Assembly: GCF_011752995.1 (NCBI RefSeq)
Contig: NZ_VWWL01000005.1
Location: 213,484 to 277,483 of the forward strand
DNA from: Burkholderia sp. Ax-1724
GTDB taxonomy: Bacteria; Pseudomonadota; Gammaproteobacteria; Burkholderiales; Burkholderiaceae
Reading direction: 5' to 3'
Length of the DNA stretch: 64,000 nucleotides
Numbering within the stretch: the first letter of the stretch is position 1; each line of letters opens with the position of its first letter. Made by a program: the position numbers and the translations under genes. Positions 17,943 to 26,768 of the stretch are shown piece after piece. The notes under the pieces are model-generated. The model was not told the origin of the DNA, made no database searches, and saw nothing but the letters and a program-made list of their open reading frames with translations.

Positions 17943-18709
17943 ACCGGCAGAACCGAGGAAACCAGCGTTTGCGTATACGGATGCTGCGGATCGTCGAGCA
18001 CCTGATCGGTCAGGCCCGCCTCGACGACTTCACCCGCCTGCATCACCATCAGCCGATGCGCGAGCAGACGCGCCACGCCGATATCGTGCGTGACGATCAG
18101 CACCGACAGATGCAGCGTCGACGTCAACGTGCGCAGCAGATCGAGCAGACGCGCCTGCACGGACACGTCGAGCCCAGCCGTCGGTTCGTCCATGAAGACG
18201 AGGCGCGGACCGGTGACGAGATTGCGCGCGATCTGCAAACGCTGCTGCATGCCGCCCGAAAACGCGGCGGGGAATTCGTCGATGCGCGTCGCGTCGAGTT
18301 CGACACGCTCCATCCACTGCGTCGCGGCGCGGCGAATCTCGCCGTAGTGGCGCGCGCCGACCGCCATCAGCGGCTCGCCGATATTCGCGCCGGCCGACAC
18401 GCCGCTGCGCAGGCCATCGCGCGGATTCTGCTGCACGAAGCCCCACTCGGTGCGCATCAGCAACCGGCGGCGCGGCTCGGAGAGCGCGCGCAGATCGAGC
18501 GTGTCGCCATGTGTCGCGGTGTAGTGAAGCGAGCCGCTATCGGCCTCGGTTTTCAGCGCCAGCGTGTTGAGCAGCGTGGTCTTGCCCGAGCCCGATTCGC
18601 CGACGATGCACAGCACCTCGCCCGGATAGAGATCGAAGCTCACGTTGCGGCAACCGTTGCGGCCGCCGTATTGTTTGGTCAGCGCGCGGGCGCTCAGAAG
18701 CGGCGTCAT
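17939..18709 (-). CDS. phnK: C-P lyase complex ABC-type protein PhnK
   Basis: 256 residues. Walker A (VGESGSGKTTLL), the PhnK-typical LMRTEWGFVQQNPRDGLR, signature (FSGGMQQRLQIARNL) and Walker B (RLVFMDEPTAGLDVSVQ). In the E. coli complex PhnK docks on PhnJ and its ATPase activity supports turnover. It starts within the last four bases of phnJ, so translation is likely coupled. Confidence 0.94.
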   Translation of the reverse strand: MTPLLSARALTKQYGGRNGCRNVSFDLYPGEVLCIVGESGSGKTTLLNTLALKTEADSGSLHYTATHGDTLDLRALSEPRRRLLMRTEWGFVQQNPRDGLRSGVSAGANIGEPLMAVGARHYGEIRRAATQWMERVELDATRIDEFPAAFSGGMQQRLQIARNLVTGPRLVFMDEPTAGLDVSVQARLLDLLRTLTSTLHLSVLIVTHDIGVARLLAHRLMVMQAGEVVEAGLTDQVLDDPQHPYTQTLVSSVLPV

Positions 18710-19653
18710 GCGGATTCTCCCTGGCGCGCGGTGGGCAGCAGCGGGGCCGGCGATTCGATATCGCCGTCGCCGCGCCGCTCGTGACAGTAATCGCTATCGG
18801 AGCAGACGAACATGCGCGTGCCCGCATCGTCGACGATCATCTCGTCGAGAAAGCTCTCCTTCGATCCGCACAGCGCGCAGGCATGCTGCCACTTCTGCAC
18901 CTCGAACGGATGATCGTCGAAGTCGAGGCTGCGCACCGGCGTATAGGGCGGAATCGCATGAATGCGCCGTTCGCGGCCCGCGCCGAACAGTTGCAGCGCG
19001 GGGTTCATATGCATCTTCGGATTGTCGAACTTCGGAATCGGCGAGGGCGAGGTCAGATAGCGATGATTGACGATCACCGGATAGTCGTAGGTCGTCGCGA
19101 TGCTGCCGTGATGCACGATGTCTTCATAGAGCTTCACGCTGATGAGGCCGTAATCGGCCAGCGCATGCAGCTTCTTGCATTCGGCGACGCGCGGTTCGAG
19201 CCGGTACAGCGGCTCGGGCATCGGCACCTGGTAGACCAGAATCTGCTTCTCGGTCAGCGGCGTTTCGGGAATCCGGTGGCGGGTCTGGACGATCGTCGCC
19301 TCGGCCGTGCGGCGCGTGGTCGCGACGCCGGTCGTGCGGGCGAAGAAGCGGCGGATGTTGACCGCGTTGGTGGTTTCGTCGGAGCCCTGATCGATGACCT
19401 TCAGCGTGTCTGCCTTGCCGATGATCGCGGCCGTCACCTGAATGCCGCCCGTGCCCCAGCCGAACGGCAATGGCATTTCACGCGAGGCGAACGGCACCTG
19501 GTAGCCCGGCACCGCGACGGCCTTGAGCAGCGCGCGGCGCAGCATGCGCTTGGTCTGCTCGTCGAGATACGCGAAGTTGTAGCCGTGCGCGGCGCTGTCG
19601 TGCGAGGTGCCCGTGGCGGCGGTGTTCGAAAGAGCGGTATCCGGCGCGTTCAT
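18706..19653 (-). CDS. phnJ: C-P lyase radical-SAM subunit PhnJ
   Basis: 315 residues. Four cysteines, C259 and C262 (HACALCGSKESF), C284 and C290 (FVCSDSDYCHE), have exactly the spacing of E. coli C241/C244/C266/C272. In the family these include the [4Fe-4S]-binding and catalytic residues that cleave the C-P bond of ribosyl 1-alkylphosphonate 5-phosphate. The substrate-site glycine region (MPLPFGWGTGGIQVTAA) is intact. The first 20 or so residues are a variable leader. It overlaps phnI and phnK by four bases each. Confidence 0.96.
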   Translation of the reverse strand: MNAPDTALSNTAATGTSHDSAAHGYNFAYLDEQTKRMLRRALLKAVAVPGYQVPFASREMPLPFGWGTGGIQVTAAIIGKADTLKVIDQGSDETTNAVNIRRFFARTTGVATTRRTAEATIVQTRHRIPETPLTEKQILVYQVPMPEPLYRLEPRVAECKKLHALADYGLISVKLYEDIVHHGSIATTYDYPVIVNHRYLTSPSPIPKFDNPKMHMNPALQLFGAGRERRIHAIPPYTPVRSLDFDDHPFEVQKWQHACALCGSKESFLDEMIVDDAGTRMFVCSDSDYCHERRGDGDIESPAPLLPTARQGESA

Positions 19654-20840
19654 GCTGCTTGCTCCCTGTCGGTGGCGGGGTGGGCCCCGGTTGCCGCGTC
19701 GTGGTTTGACGCGTTTTCGTCCAGAGCGCGATGTTGCGCGCGCAGCTTGCGCACCAGTTCCAGTTCGGACTGGAAGTCGACGTAATGCGGCAGCTTCAGA
19801 TGCTGCACGAAGCCCGACGCTTCCACGTTATCGCTATGCGAGAGCATGAACTCGATGTCCTGCGTCGGCGAGGCGAGCGTTTCGCCGAGTTCCTCGGCAC
19901 GCAGCGCGCGATCGACGAGCGCCATCGCCATCGCCTTGCGCTCCGAGTGACCGAACGCGAGGCCATAGCCCTGCGTGAACGCGGGCGGCACCGAGCCGCT
20001 GCCCGCGAACTGGTTGATCATCTGGCATTCGGTGATGTCGAGGTCACCGATCTCGACCGCCGCGCCGAGTTCGTCGAGTTCCATTTCGACCGCGATCGTG
20101 CCGAAGCGGATCTCGCCCGCGAACGGATGCGAGTGCGCGTAGCCGCGCTGCGTCGCATAACCCATCGCGAGCAGAAAGCCTTCGTCGCCGCGCGCGAGAT
20201 TCTGCAGACGCGTCGCGCGGCTCGCCGGAAACGCGAGCGGCTCGCGCGACAGATCGCCGGGTTCCGCGCCGTCGGGCGACGGACGTTCCTGCTCGATCAG
20301 CCCTTCCTTGTCGAGCAGCGCGACGACGCGCGGCATGGGCTCCCCGGCCGGCTGCTTTGTCGATGCTTCGTCCGAACCCGATGCGCCGCCGTGCGCCATG
20401 TCGTCTGCGTCATGCTTGCCTTCGTCATGACCCTCGGCGAGCAACGCGAAATCGAGCAGACGCTGCGTGTAATCGTAAGTCGCGCCGAGCAGCTGGCCGC
20501 CCGGCACGTCCTTGAAGGTCGCCGAAATGCGGCGCTCGACCTGCATCGCTTCGGTATCGATCGCACGCGTATAGCCGAAACGCGGCAACGTGGTGCGATA
20601 AGCGCGCAGCAGGAAGATCGCTTCGACGAGATCGCCGGCGGCCTGCTTGATCGCGAGCGCCGCGAGTTCTTCGTCGTAGACCGAGCCTTCGGTCATCACG
20701 CGCGCGACCGCGAGACGCAACTGCTCGCGAATCTGCGCGACGCTGAGTTCGGCGACGCGCGTATCGCCGCGGCGCGCCTTGTCGAGCATGCGCCACGATG
20801 CTTCGATCGCGCGTTCTCCACCCTTGACGGCAACGTACAT
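19650..20840 (-). CDS. phnI: C-P lyase subunit PhnI
   Basis: 396 residues, starting MYVAVKGGERAIEASWRML, the near-invariant PhnI N terminus. Further family segments are TEGSVYDEELAALAIKQAAG, RLLDFALLAEGHDEG and KLPHYVDFQSELELVRKLR. PhnI is the nucleosidase that, with PhnG, H and L, couples ATP to alkylphosphonate at ribose C1. An acidic His/Asp/Gly-rich insertion after the EGHDEG segment is low complexity and likely a loop. It begins one base into the phnH stop codon (TGATG). Confidence 0.95.
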   Translation of the reverse strand: MYVAVKGGERAIEASWRMLDKARRGDTRVAELSVAQIREQLRLAVARVMTEGSVYDEELAALAIKQAAGDLVEAIFLLRAYRTTLPRFGYTRAIDTEAMQVERRISATFKDVPGGQLLGATYDYTQRLLDFALLAEGHDEGKHDADDMAHGGASGSDEASTKQPAGEPMPRVVALLDKEGLIEQERPSPDGAEPGDLSREPLAFPASRATRLQNLARGDEGFLLAMGYATQRGYAHSHPFAGEIRFGTIAVEMELDELGAAVEIGDLDITECQMINQFAGSGSVPPAFTQGYGLAFGHSERKAMAMALVDRALRAEELGETLASPTQDIEFMLSHSDNVEASGFVQHLKLPHYVDFQSELELVRKLRAQHRALDENASNHDAATGAHPATDREQAA

Positions 20841-21469
20841 CAGTTCACCTTCGCTTCAGTTGTGCGCGGCAGGCCGACGAGGCGCGTGCCGCAAACCAGA
20901 TAACAGTCGATGCCGCACGGAAAGAGCGGGGCGAGCGCCGCGCGTTCGCGCCAGAACCGCGCGGGCAGGCCGGCCGGCGCAATCGTCGCGGTCTCGCGAA
21001 TGCCGGGGCCGCGCAGCACGACCGGCGCGCCGCCCGTCAGCGACGCGACGCGGATCAGCAGCGTGGCCGATTGCTCGGGCGACTCGGCGTTGCCGAGCGC
21101 GAAGCTGTCGAGCGGCGGCAAGGCGTCGGCATCGTGGATATAGGCGAACGCGGCTTCAGCGGGCGTCTCGACGAGCGGCGCGCCGGTATGAAAGCGCAGC
21201 GCGGAAGCGAGCGCGATATCGGCCTGGGCGAGCCAGATCGGCGTCGCGTAGTCGCACAGCGTGAGCAGCGCGGCGAACGCGGCGGGCTCGGCACGCGCTT
21301 CGTGCGTTTCGTGCGCTTCGCTCGATCCGGGCAGGCGGTCGCCGACGACGCCAGGCGTGCCCGGCCGCGACAGCGCATCGAGCAGCGTGCGAAACACCGC
21401 CTGGGTGTCGTGGACCGGATCGGCGAAACCCGGGGTCAGCGTGGACAATGCAATCGGTGAGGTTTCCAT
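20840..21469 (-). CDS. phnH: C-P lyase subunit PhnH
   Basis: 209 residues: LTPGFADPVHDTQAVFRTLL and LDALSRPGTPGVV at the N terminus, LLTLCDYATPIWLAQ in the middle and LRGPGIRETATIAPAGLPA near the end, all typical of PhnH. It is a structural member of the PhnGHIJ core. It overlaps phnG by one base (TGATG) upstream and phnI by one base downstream. Confidence 0.94.
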   Translation of the reverse strand: METSPIALSTLTPGFADPVHDTQAVFRTLLDALSRPGTPGVVGDRLPGSSEAHETHEARAEPAAFAALLTLCDYATPIWLAQADIALASALRFHTGAPLVETPAEAAFAYIHDADALPPLDSFALGNAESPEQSATLLIRVASLTGGAPVVLRGPGIRETATIAPAGLPARFWRERAALAPLFPCGIDCYLVCGTRLVGLPRTTEAKVN

Positions 21470-21972
21470 CAGTCGCCCCGGACCATCGTGAAGAATTCGA
21501 CGCGCGTGGAGTCGGCGTCCTGCTGCCGGCGTGCGCGGCGTGCCTGCTGTTGGGCGGCCAACGGCCCGATCAGCCGGCGCTGCATCGCGTCGTGATGCTC
21601 CGGCATTTGCAGCAGCGCGTCGGCGAGCGCGGCGAGTTCGGCGCGGCGGCGGTCGCGTCCCAGATGACAGGCCACGCCGACGATTGCCGGGGCCGCGCCA
21701 TCGGCACGCAGGCGCAGCGTGGCGCGCGTGACCGTTGCTTCGCCGAGATTGAACGGATCGCCGCTGCCGCCGACGCGCCCGCGCACCATCGCAAGGCCGA
21801 TTTCAGGCGGGCGCAGCCAGTCGTAGACGGGCTGGGGAAGCTCTTGCAGCACCTGCGCGAGCGTGGCCTCGAGATCGGCGCGCGGCGTGCGGGCCAGCAC
21901 GGCCATCCAGGCGCGCCGCGCCGGCGACGCGGCGGAAGACGGCATGCCGGGCGAAAGGGAAGTGGCGCTCAT
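21469..21972 (-). CDS. phnG: C-P lyase subunit PhnG
   Basis: 167 residues: RRAWMAVLARTPRADLEATL, RPPEIGLAMVRGRVGGSGDP, FNLGEATVTRATLRL and VACHLGRDRRRAELAALADA, the PhnG order. The start at 21972 is preferred over 22011 because AGGAAA lies just upstream and the extra 13 residues are unlike the family. It is first in the phnGHIJKLM operon, whose promoter must lie in 21973-22152 with the GntR palindrome. Confidence 0.93.
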   Translation of the reverse strand: MSATSLSPGMPSSAASPARRAWMAVLARTPRADLEATLAQVLQELPQPVYDWLRPPEIGLAMVRGRVGGSGDPFNLGEATVTRATLRLRADGAAPAIVGVACHLGRDRRRAELAALADALLQMPEHHDAMQRRLIGPLAAQQQARRARRQQDADSTRVEFFTMVRGD

Positions 21973-22020
21973 CGGGTTTCCTGTCGATCCATCGAGTGGA
22001 CATTTGAGCATCTATTCATC

Positions 22021-22038
22021 TAAACGTCTAGACGTTTA
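22021..22038. promoter_or_regulatory. Perfect 18-base palindrome, probable PhnF operator
   Basis: TAAACGTCTAGACGTTTA is a perfect palindrome. Its centre GTCTAGAC matches the GTMTAKAC consensus of HutC-subfamily GntR regulators, to which PhnF belongs. It lies 49 bases upstream of the phnG start and 115 bases upstream of phnF, so one site could control both divergent units. Confidence 0.8.
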
Positions 22039-22152
22039 AAGGCGCAGTTGAAGGATTCGTTGTACGCAGGCACGTTTTCATATTTCCATCATGGCTCGCG
22101 CACTACAATGCACCTCACGGCGATCATTTGAACCTAGGGGAATGACAGCACC

Positions 22153-22911
22153 ATGACATCGAACGACAGCGCGACACCGGCCACGATGCTCGAGCGCGGC
22201 GCGGGCGTGGCCGTCTGGAGGCAGATCGAACAGATTCTGGCCGCCGAGATCGCGGCCAGCGGTTTCGGCGAGGAAGGGCGCCTGCCGAGCGAGGGCGAAC
22301 TCGCCAGGCGCTTCGACGTCAACCGCCACACCGTGCGCCGCGCGATGCTCGGCCTCGCCGCGCTCGGCCTCGTCAGCGTCGAGCAGGGCCGCGGCACGTT
22401 CGTGCAGCCGGGCGCGATCGACTATACGATCGGCCGCCGCACGCGCTTCACCGAGAACCTGCGCCAGCAGCATCACGCGCCGGCCGGCACGATGCTGGCG
22501 GCCACGCGCGTGAAGGCCGAGGCCGGCGTCGCGAAGGCGCTGGGCCTGCGCGCCGGCGCGGCGGTGTATCGCATCGAATCGCTGAACGAGTCCGACGGCG
22601 TGCCGCTCACGTTCGCGCGCAGCTGGTATCCGGCCACGCGTTTCGCCGATCTGCCGGAAGTCGCGCAGCGCGTCGGCGGCGTGACGAAGGCGCTCGCCGA
22701 ATTCGGCGTGAGCGATTATCTGCGCAAGTGGAGCCGCATCGGCAGCGTGCTGCCCGAGCCGGAAGTCGCGCGGCGTCTGAACATCAACCGGCAGCAGCCG
22801 GTGCTGTGGGTCGAAAACGTCGACGTCGACCTGCAAGGCACGCCGATCAAATACGGCTTCACGCATTTCGCGGCGGACCGCGTGCAACTGTACGTGGAGC
22901 ACGACCTGTGA
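22153..22911 (+). CDS. phnF: Phosphonate-locus GntR/HutC-family regulator PhnF
   Basis: 252 residues. N-terminal winged helix (WRQIEQILAAEIAASGF, LPSEGELARRFDVNRHTVRR, LVSVEQGRGTFVQPG) and a C-terminal UTRA effector domain (RIESLNESDGVPLTFARSWY, KYGFTHFAADRVQLYVEHDL). Divergent from phnG across the palindrome at 22021. It probably represses the C-P lyase genes until a phosphonate-related ligand binds. It overlaps the DUF1045 gene by four bases. Confidence 0.9.
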   Translation: MTSNDSATPATMLERGAGVAVWRQIEQILAAEIAASGFGEEGRLPSEGELARRFDVNRHTVRRAMLGLAALGLVSVEQGRGTFVQPGAIDYTIGRRTRFTENLRQQHHAPAGTMLAATRVKAEAGVAKALGLRAGAAVYRIESLNESDGVPLTFARSWYPATRFADLPEVAQRVGGVTKALAEFGVSDYLRKWSRIGSVLPEPEVARRLNINRQQPVLWVENVDVDLQGTPIKYGFTHFAADRVQLYVEHDL

Positions 22912-23684
22912 GCGGCACTGCATCGGCCACGGCAGCGGCCACGGCATGGGACGCGCGGACGCGCTTCGCGGTGTACTACGCGCCCGCGCGGGAGTCGGCG
23001 TGGTGGCAGGCCGGCTCGGCATGGCTCGGGCGCGACGCGCAAAGCGGCGAGCATTGCGCGGCGCCGCAGCCGGCGAGCCTCGCGCGTGCGCTTGCGGAGT
23101 TGACCGAAGCGCCGCGCCGCTATGGTTGGCACGGCACGCTGGTCGCGCCGTTTCGTCTCGCGCCCGGCCTCGCGCCGGACGACGTGCTCGCCACAGCGCG
23201 CACGTGGGCGCTCACGCAACACGCGTTCGACCTGCCGGTGGAAGCCGCGACGCTCGGCGATTTCGTCGCGCTGCGTCCCGCCGATGAGCATGGCGACGCC
23301 CGCATACGCGACGTCGCGGCGAGCGCGCTGCAAGCGCTCGATGCGCTGCGCGCGCAACCGTCCGAGGCCGATCTCGCGCGCCGCCTCGCCGCGCCGCTGA
23401 GCGAACGACAACGCAGCCTGCTGTTGCAATGGGGCTATCCTTACGTGTTCGACGAATTCCGTTTCCATATGACGCTGTCGAATTCGCTCGACGATGCCGG
23501 CGAGCGCGCGGCGCTGCTCGCCTGGTGGCGGCAGCGTGTGCCCGCGCTCGGCCCGTTGAGCGTCGATCACGCCGCGCTGTTCGTCGAGCCGGCGCCGGAC
23601 GAGCCGTTCGTGTTGTGGCAGCGTTTGCCGTTTCGCGCCGACGGGCCGAACGACGGCGCGGTCCCGCAGGTGACGCGGCGATGA
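22908..23684 (+). CDS. DUF1045 phosphonate-locus protein with 2H-phosphoesterase motifs
   Basis: 258 residues starting at GTG 22908 inside the phnF stop (GTGA). Two H-x-T motifs, YGWHGTLVAPFRL near residue 68 and FRFHMTLSNSL near residue 186, match the 2H phosphoesterase/RNA-ligase-like fold. DUF1045 genes are recurrent members of C-P lyase loci. No phnP is present in this window, so a role in opening the cyclic ribose phosphate product is an attractive but unproven inference. Its stop overlaps the phnN start (ATGA), giving a tightly coupled phnF-DUF1045-phnN unit. Confidence 0.82.
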   Translation: MSGTASATAAATAWDARTRFAVYYAPARESAWWQAGSAWLGRDAQSGEHCAAPQPASLARALAELTEAPRRYGWHGTLVAPFRLAPGLAPDDVLATARTWALTQHAFDLPVEAATLGDFVALRPADEHGDARIRDVAASALQALDALRAQPSEADLARRLAAPLSERQRSLLLQWGYPYVFDEFRFHMTLSNSLDDAGERAALLAWWRQRVPALGPLSVDHAALFVEPAPDEPFVLWQRLPFRADGPNDGAVPQVTRR

Positions 23685-24232
23685 ACGGGCGTCTGATTTA
23701 TGTGATGGGGCCGTCGGGCGCGGGCAAGGACTCGCTGCTCGGCTTCGCGCGTGAGCATCTGATGGGCGAGCCGATCGTGTTCGCGCATCGCTACATCACG
23801 CGGCCGAGCGGCCATGGCGAAGTGCATGTCGCGCTGAGCGTCGAGGAATTCGCCGCGCGTTCGGTGCTGGGGCTGTTCGCGCTCGAATGGTCGAGCCATT
23901 CGCTGCGCTACGGCATCGGCATCGAACTCGATGCGTGGCTCGCGCGCGGCTGCACGGTGGTCGTCAACGGTTCGCGGCAGTATGTGCAGCATGCGCTCGC
24001 GCGTTATCCGCAGGCGGAAGTGGTCCACGTCGACGCGGCTGCACATATTCTTGAAGCGCGGCTCGGCGCGCGGGCGCGCGAATCGGCCGAGCAGGTCGCG
24101 GCGCGGCTCGCGCGGCGCGCGCCGTTTTCGCTGCCCGACGGCGTGCGTTGCACGACGATCGACAACTCCGGCGCGCTCGAAGACGCCGGCCATGCGTTGA
24201 TCGCGGTGCTGAGGGAGCATGCGAACCTGTAG
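23681..24232 (+). CDS. phnN: Ribose 1,5-bisphosphate phosphokinase PhnN
   Basis: 183 residues, guanylate-kinase-like: P-loop RLIYVMGPSGAGKDSLL at the N terminus, HRYITRPSGHGEVHVALS, FALEWSSHSLRYGIG and VVVNGSRQYVQHALARYP. PhnN phosphorylates ribose 1,5-bisphosphate to PRPP, the last step that returns C-P lyase carbon to metabolism. The ATG at 23681 lies within the stop codon of the DUF1045 gene. Confidence 0.92.
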   Translation: MNGRLIYVMGPSGAGKDSLLGFAREHLMGEPIVFAHRYITRPSGHGEVHVALSVEEFAARSVLGLFALEWSSHSLRYGIGIELDAWLARGCTVVVNGSRQYVQHALARYPQAEVVHVDAAAHILEARLGARARESAEQVAARLARRAPFSLPDGVRCTTIDNSGALEDAGHALIAVLREHANL

Positions 24233-24333
24233 CGCGTGCGTTACCCTATGCGGCCATTTTTGCGGTACGTTGGGCCATTTCCGTTGCCGACTCGCCTGGC
24301 CGGCCTGGCCCGAATTCATGGAGCAATACGATA

Positions 24334-25524
24334 ATGAACGAGACCCCGCGTCTGACCGAAGTATCCGATCTGGAACCCGCCGTCGCGAGCCTGCGCGAAA
24401 TTCGCCATCACATTCACCGCCATCCCGAACTCGCCTACGAGGAAGTGCAGACCGCCGAACTCGTGGCCGGGAGGCTCGAACAATGGGGCTGGCAGGTCAC
24501 GCGCGGGGTCGGCAAGACCGGCGTGGTCGGCACGCTGACAGTGGGCGACGGCGCGCGCCGCATCGGCATTCGCGCGGACATGGACGCGCTGCCGATTCTT
24601 GAGCAGACCGGCTTGCCCTACGCGAGCGCGACGCACGGCAAGATGCACGCATGCGGTCACGACGGCCACACGACGATCCTGCTCGGCGCCGCGCAACGGC
24701 TCGCGGCCACGCGCAATTTCTCGGGCACCGTGCATCTGTACTTCCAGCCGGCCGAGGAAAGCGGCATCGACAGCGGCGCGCTGAAGATGATCAAGGACGG
24801 CCTGTTCGAGCGCTTCCCGTGCGACGCCGTGTTCGGCCTGCATAACCATCCGGGCGCGGAGCCGGGCATGCTGCTGTTCCGCAAGGGGCCGTTCATGTCG
24901 GCGGGCGACAAGGCGATCATCACGATCGAGGGCGTCGGCGGCCATGCGGCGCGTCCGCATCTGACCGTCGATCCGGTCGTGGTGGCCGCGAGCATCGTGA
25001 TGGCCTTGCAGACCATCGTCGCGCGCAACGTCGATCCGGCGCAGCCCGCCGTGGTGACGATCGGCTCGATGCACGCGGGCACCGCGAACAACGTGATTTC
25101 GAGCAGCGCGCGGCTCGAGCTGAGCGTGCGCTCGTTCAGCCCCGAGGTACGCGCGTTGCTGAAGAGGCGCATCACCGAACTGGCCGAGTCGCAGGCCGCG
25201 AGCTACGGCGGCAAGGCGTATGTCGAGTACATCGAGGGCTATCCGGTCGTCGTCAATACGGAGGCCGAAACGGATTTCGCGGTGCAGGTTGCGCGCGAAC
25301 TGGTCGGCGACGACAAGGTGGTCGAGCAGACCGATATCCTGATGGGCAGCGAGGACTTCGCGTTCATGCTGCAGCAGCGGCCGGGCACGTTCCTGCGTAT
25401 CGGCAACGGCGTCGGCGAGGACGGCTGCATGGTGCACAACCCGCATTACGACTTCAACGACCACAACCTGCCGATCGGTGCGGCGTTCTGGACGCGGCTC
25501 GTGGAGCGTTATCTCGCGCAGTGA
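24334..25524 (+). CDS. M20-family amidohydrolase (hippurate hydrolase/IAA-amino-acid hydrolase type)
   Basis: 396 residues: IRHHIHRHPELAYEEVQTA, GIRADMDALPILEQTGLPY, the metal motif KMHACGHDGHTTILLGAA, VHLYFQPAEESGIDSGA, VFGLHNHPG, the dimerisation domain with GGHAARPHLTVDPVVVAA, and the C-terminal TDILMGSEDFAFMLQQRPG. The family hydrolyses N-acyl amino acids such as hippurate or auxin conjugates in the cytoplasm. The ATG at 24334 gives the standard N terminus. It follows phnN by about 100 bases and is probably separate from the phosphonate unit. Confidence 0.88.
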   Translation: MNETPRLTEVSDLEPAVASLREIRHHIHRHPELAYEEVQTAELVAGRLEQWGWQVTRGVGKTGVVGTLTVGDGARRIGIRADMDALPILEQTGLPYASATHGKMHACGHDGHTTILLGAAQRLAATRNFSGTVHLYFQPAEESGIDSGALKMIKDGLFERFPCDAVFGLHNHPGAEPGMLLFRKGPFMSAGDKAIITIEGVGGHAARPHLTVDPVVVAASIVMALQTIVARNVDPAQPAVVTIGSMHAGTANNVISSSARLELSVRSFSPEVRALLKRRITELAESQAASYGGKAYVEYIEGYPVVVNTEAETDFAVQVARELVGDDKVVEQTDILMGSEDFAFMLQQRPGTFLRIGNGVGEDGCMVHNPHYDFNDHNLPIGAAFWTRLVERYLAQ

Positions 25525-25564
25525 GTGATTGGGCGATTGGGCGGCTAGGCGATTGAACGATCGG

Positions 25565-25587
25565 GCGAGGCAGGGGCGCTGCCTCGC
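25565..25587 (+). terminator. GC-rich hairpin after the amidohydrolase gene
   Basis: GCGAGGCAG (25565-25573) pairs with CTGCCTCGC (25579-25587) around a 5-base loop. There is no T-run, so it may act only as a pausing or processing structure. It lies between the M20 gene and the convergent IclR gene. Confidence 0.4.
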
Positions 25588-25707
25588 GCCCGTTGCCGCG
25601 TCCGCCGGCCGCGCGGTGATCTGTGCGCCTTAGGGGCGTTCCGTGGGAGCGTTCTTTAAGGGCGTTCTTCAGGCGCGTTTTTTAAGCGCAGCCCTTGAGC
25701 GCACGCC

Positions 25708-26532
25708 TCAACCGCGCCGCGCCACCATATCCGACACCGTCTGCGCGGCCTGCTGCAGCGGTTCGAGAAACGCTTTCACCATTTGCCGCGCCGAATTGCG
25801 CTGCGCGTTGCCGCTGATGTTCAGCGCCGCGATCACGCGCCCCTGGCGGTTGCGGATCGGCGCGGACAGCGAAATCAGGCCGCCTTCGAGTTCCTGATCG
25901 ACGATCGCCCAGCCCTGGCGGCGCACCTGCGCGATCAGCTTCTTCAGCTCTTCCTTGTCGGTGACCGTGCGCGGCGTGTGCGCGTAGAGCGGCGCCGAGT
26001 TCAGCGTGACGTCGAGCTCGTCGTCGTCGAGCGCGGCGAGCAGCACGCGGCCCATCGACGTGCAATACGCAGGCAGGCGGCTGCCGATCGAGAGGTTGAT
26101 CGTCATGATCTTGTGCGTCGGCACGCGCAGCACGTAGACGATCTCGGTGCGATCGAGCACGGCCGCCGAGCAGCTTTCGTGAACCTGCGACGACAGATTT
26201 TCCATGACCGGTTCCGCGAGATTCCAGAACGGCATCGACGTGAGGTAGGCGAAGCCAAGGTCGAGAATCTTCGGCGTCAGGCGGAACAGGCGGCCGTCGG
26301 CTTCCACGTAGCCGAGCGTCTGCAGCGTCAGCAGAATCCGGCGCGCGCCCGCGCGCGTGAGGCCGGTCGCGGCGGCGACGTCGGTGAGCGTCTGCTCGGG
26401 GCGCGTCGCGTCGAACGCGCGGATCACCGCGAGACCGCGCGCGAACGACTGCACGTACGAGTCGCCCGGTTTCTCCGGGGCCGGCTCGGCGTGGGCGGGA
26501 ACGGCGGAAGACGACGGCAGGGCTTTGCTCAT
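25708..26532 (-). CDS. pcaR: IclR-family regulator, PcaR/PcaU type
   Basis: 274 residues. The segment DSYVQSFARGLAVIRAFDA, the winged HTH (QTLTDVAAATGLTRAGARRI, LQTLGYVEADGRLFRLTPK) and the IclR effector domain (ESCSAAVLDRTEIVYVLRVP, PAYCTSMGRVLLAALDDDEL, GLISLSAPIRNRQGRVIAAL) are characteristic of regulators of the protocatechuate/beta-ketoadipate branch. An IclR-type operator lies in front of pcaF 3 kb away, which supports the name. The start at 26532 is chosen because upstream residues are unlike the family. Divergent from a GntR gene. Confidence 0.8.
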   Translation of the reverse strand: MSKALPSSSAVPAHAEPAPEKPGDSYVQSFARGLAVIRAFDATRPEQTLTDVAAATGLTRAGARRILLTLQTLGYVEADGRLFRLTPKILDLGFAYLTSMPFWNLAEPVMENLSSQVHESCSAAVLDRTEIVYVLRVPTHKIMTINLSIGSRLPAYCTSMGRVLLAALDDDELDVTLNSAPLYAHTPRTVTDKEELKKLIAQVRRQGWAIVDQELEGGLISLSAPIRNRQGRVIAALNISGNAQRNSARQMVKAFLEPLQQAAQTVSDMVARRG

Positions 26533-26768
26533 GGGCCTTGAAAAGTGCGTTCGGAAAAGATGCGGATGAAGGCGCGCGGGCGTGCGCCATTCGATGCCGC
26601 GCATTGTGGCGCAAAGGCGTGACGATAGCTTAAGCCTTCTGTTTCGCCAAATGACGCGCGTTCTCTCAAAAATGCCAGGGTTTGCGTGGATAGGGCTGAA
26701 CGCGTGAAATTTGTATGATGACCCGATAACCTGACTAATTCGGCTCATCCGCAGCCATCCGATACCTC

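Noticed and set aside
25525..25707. Imperfect GGGCGATT- and GGGCGTTC-like repeats after the amidohydrolase
   Set aside because: The copies are short, irregular and few. They look like GC-rich drift rather than an array.
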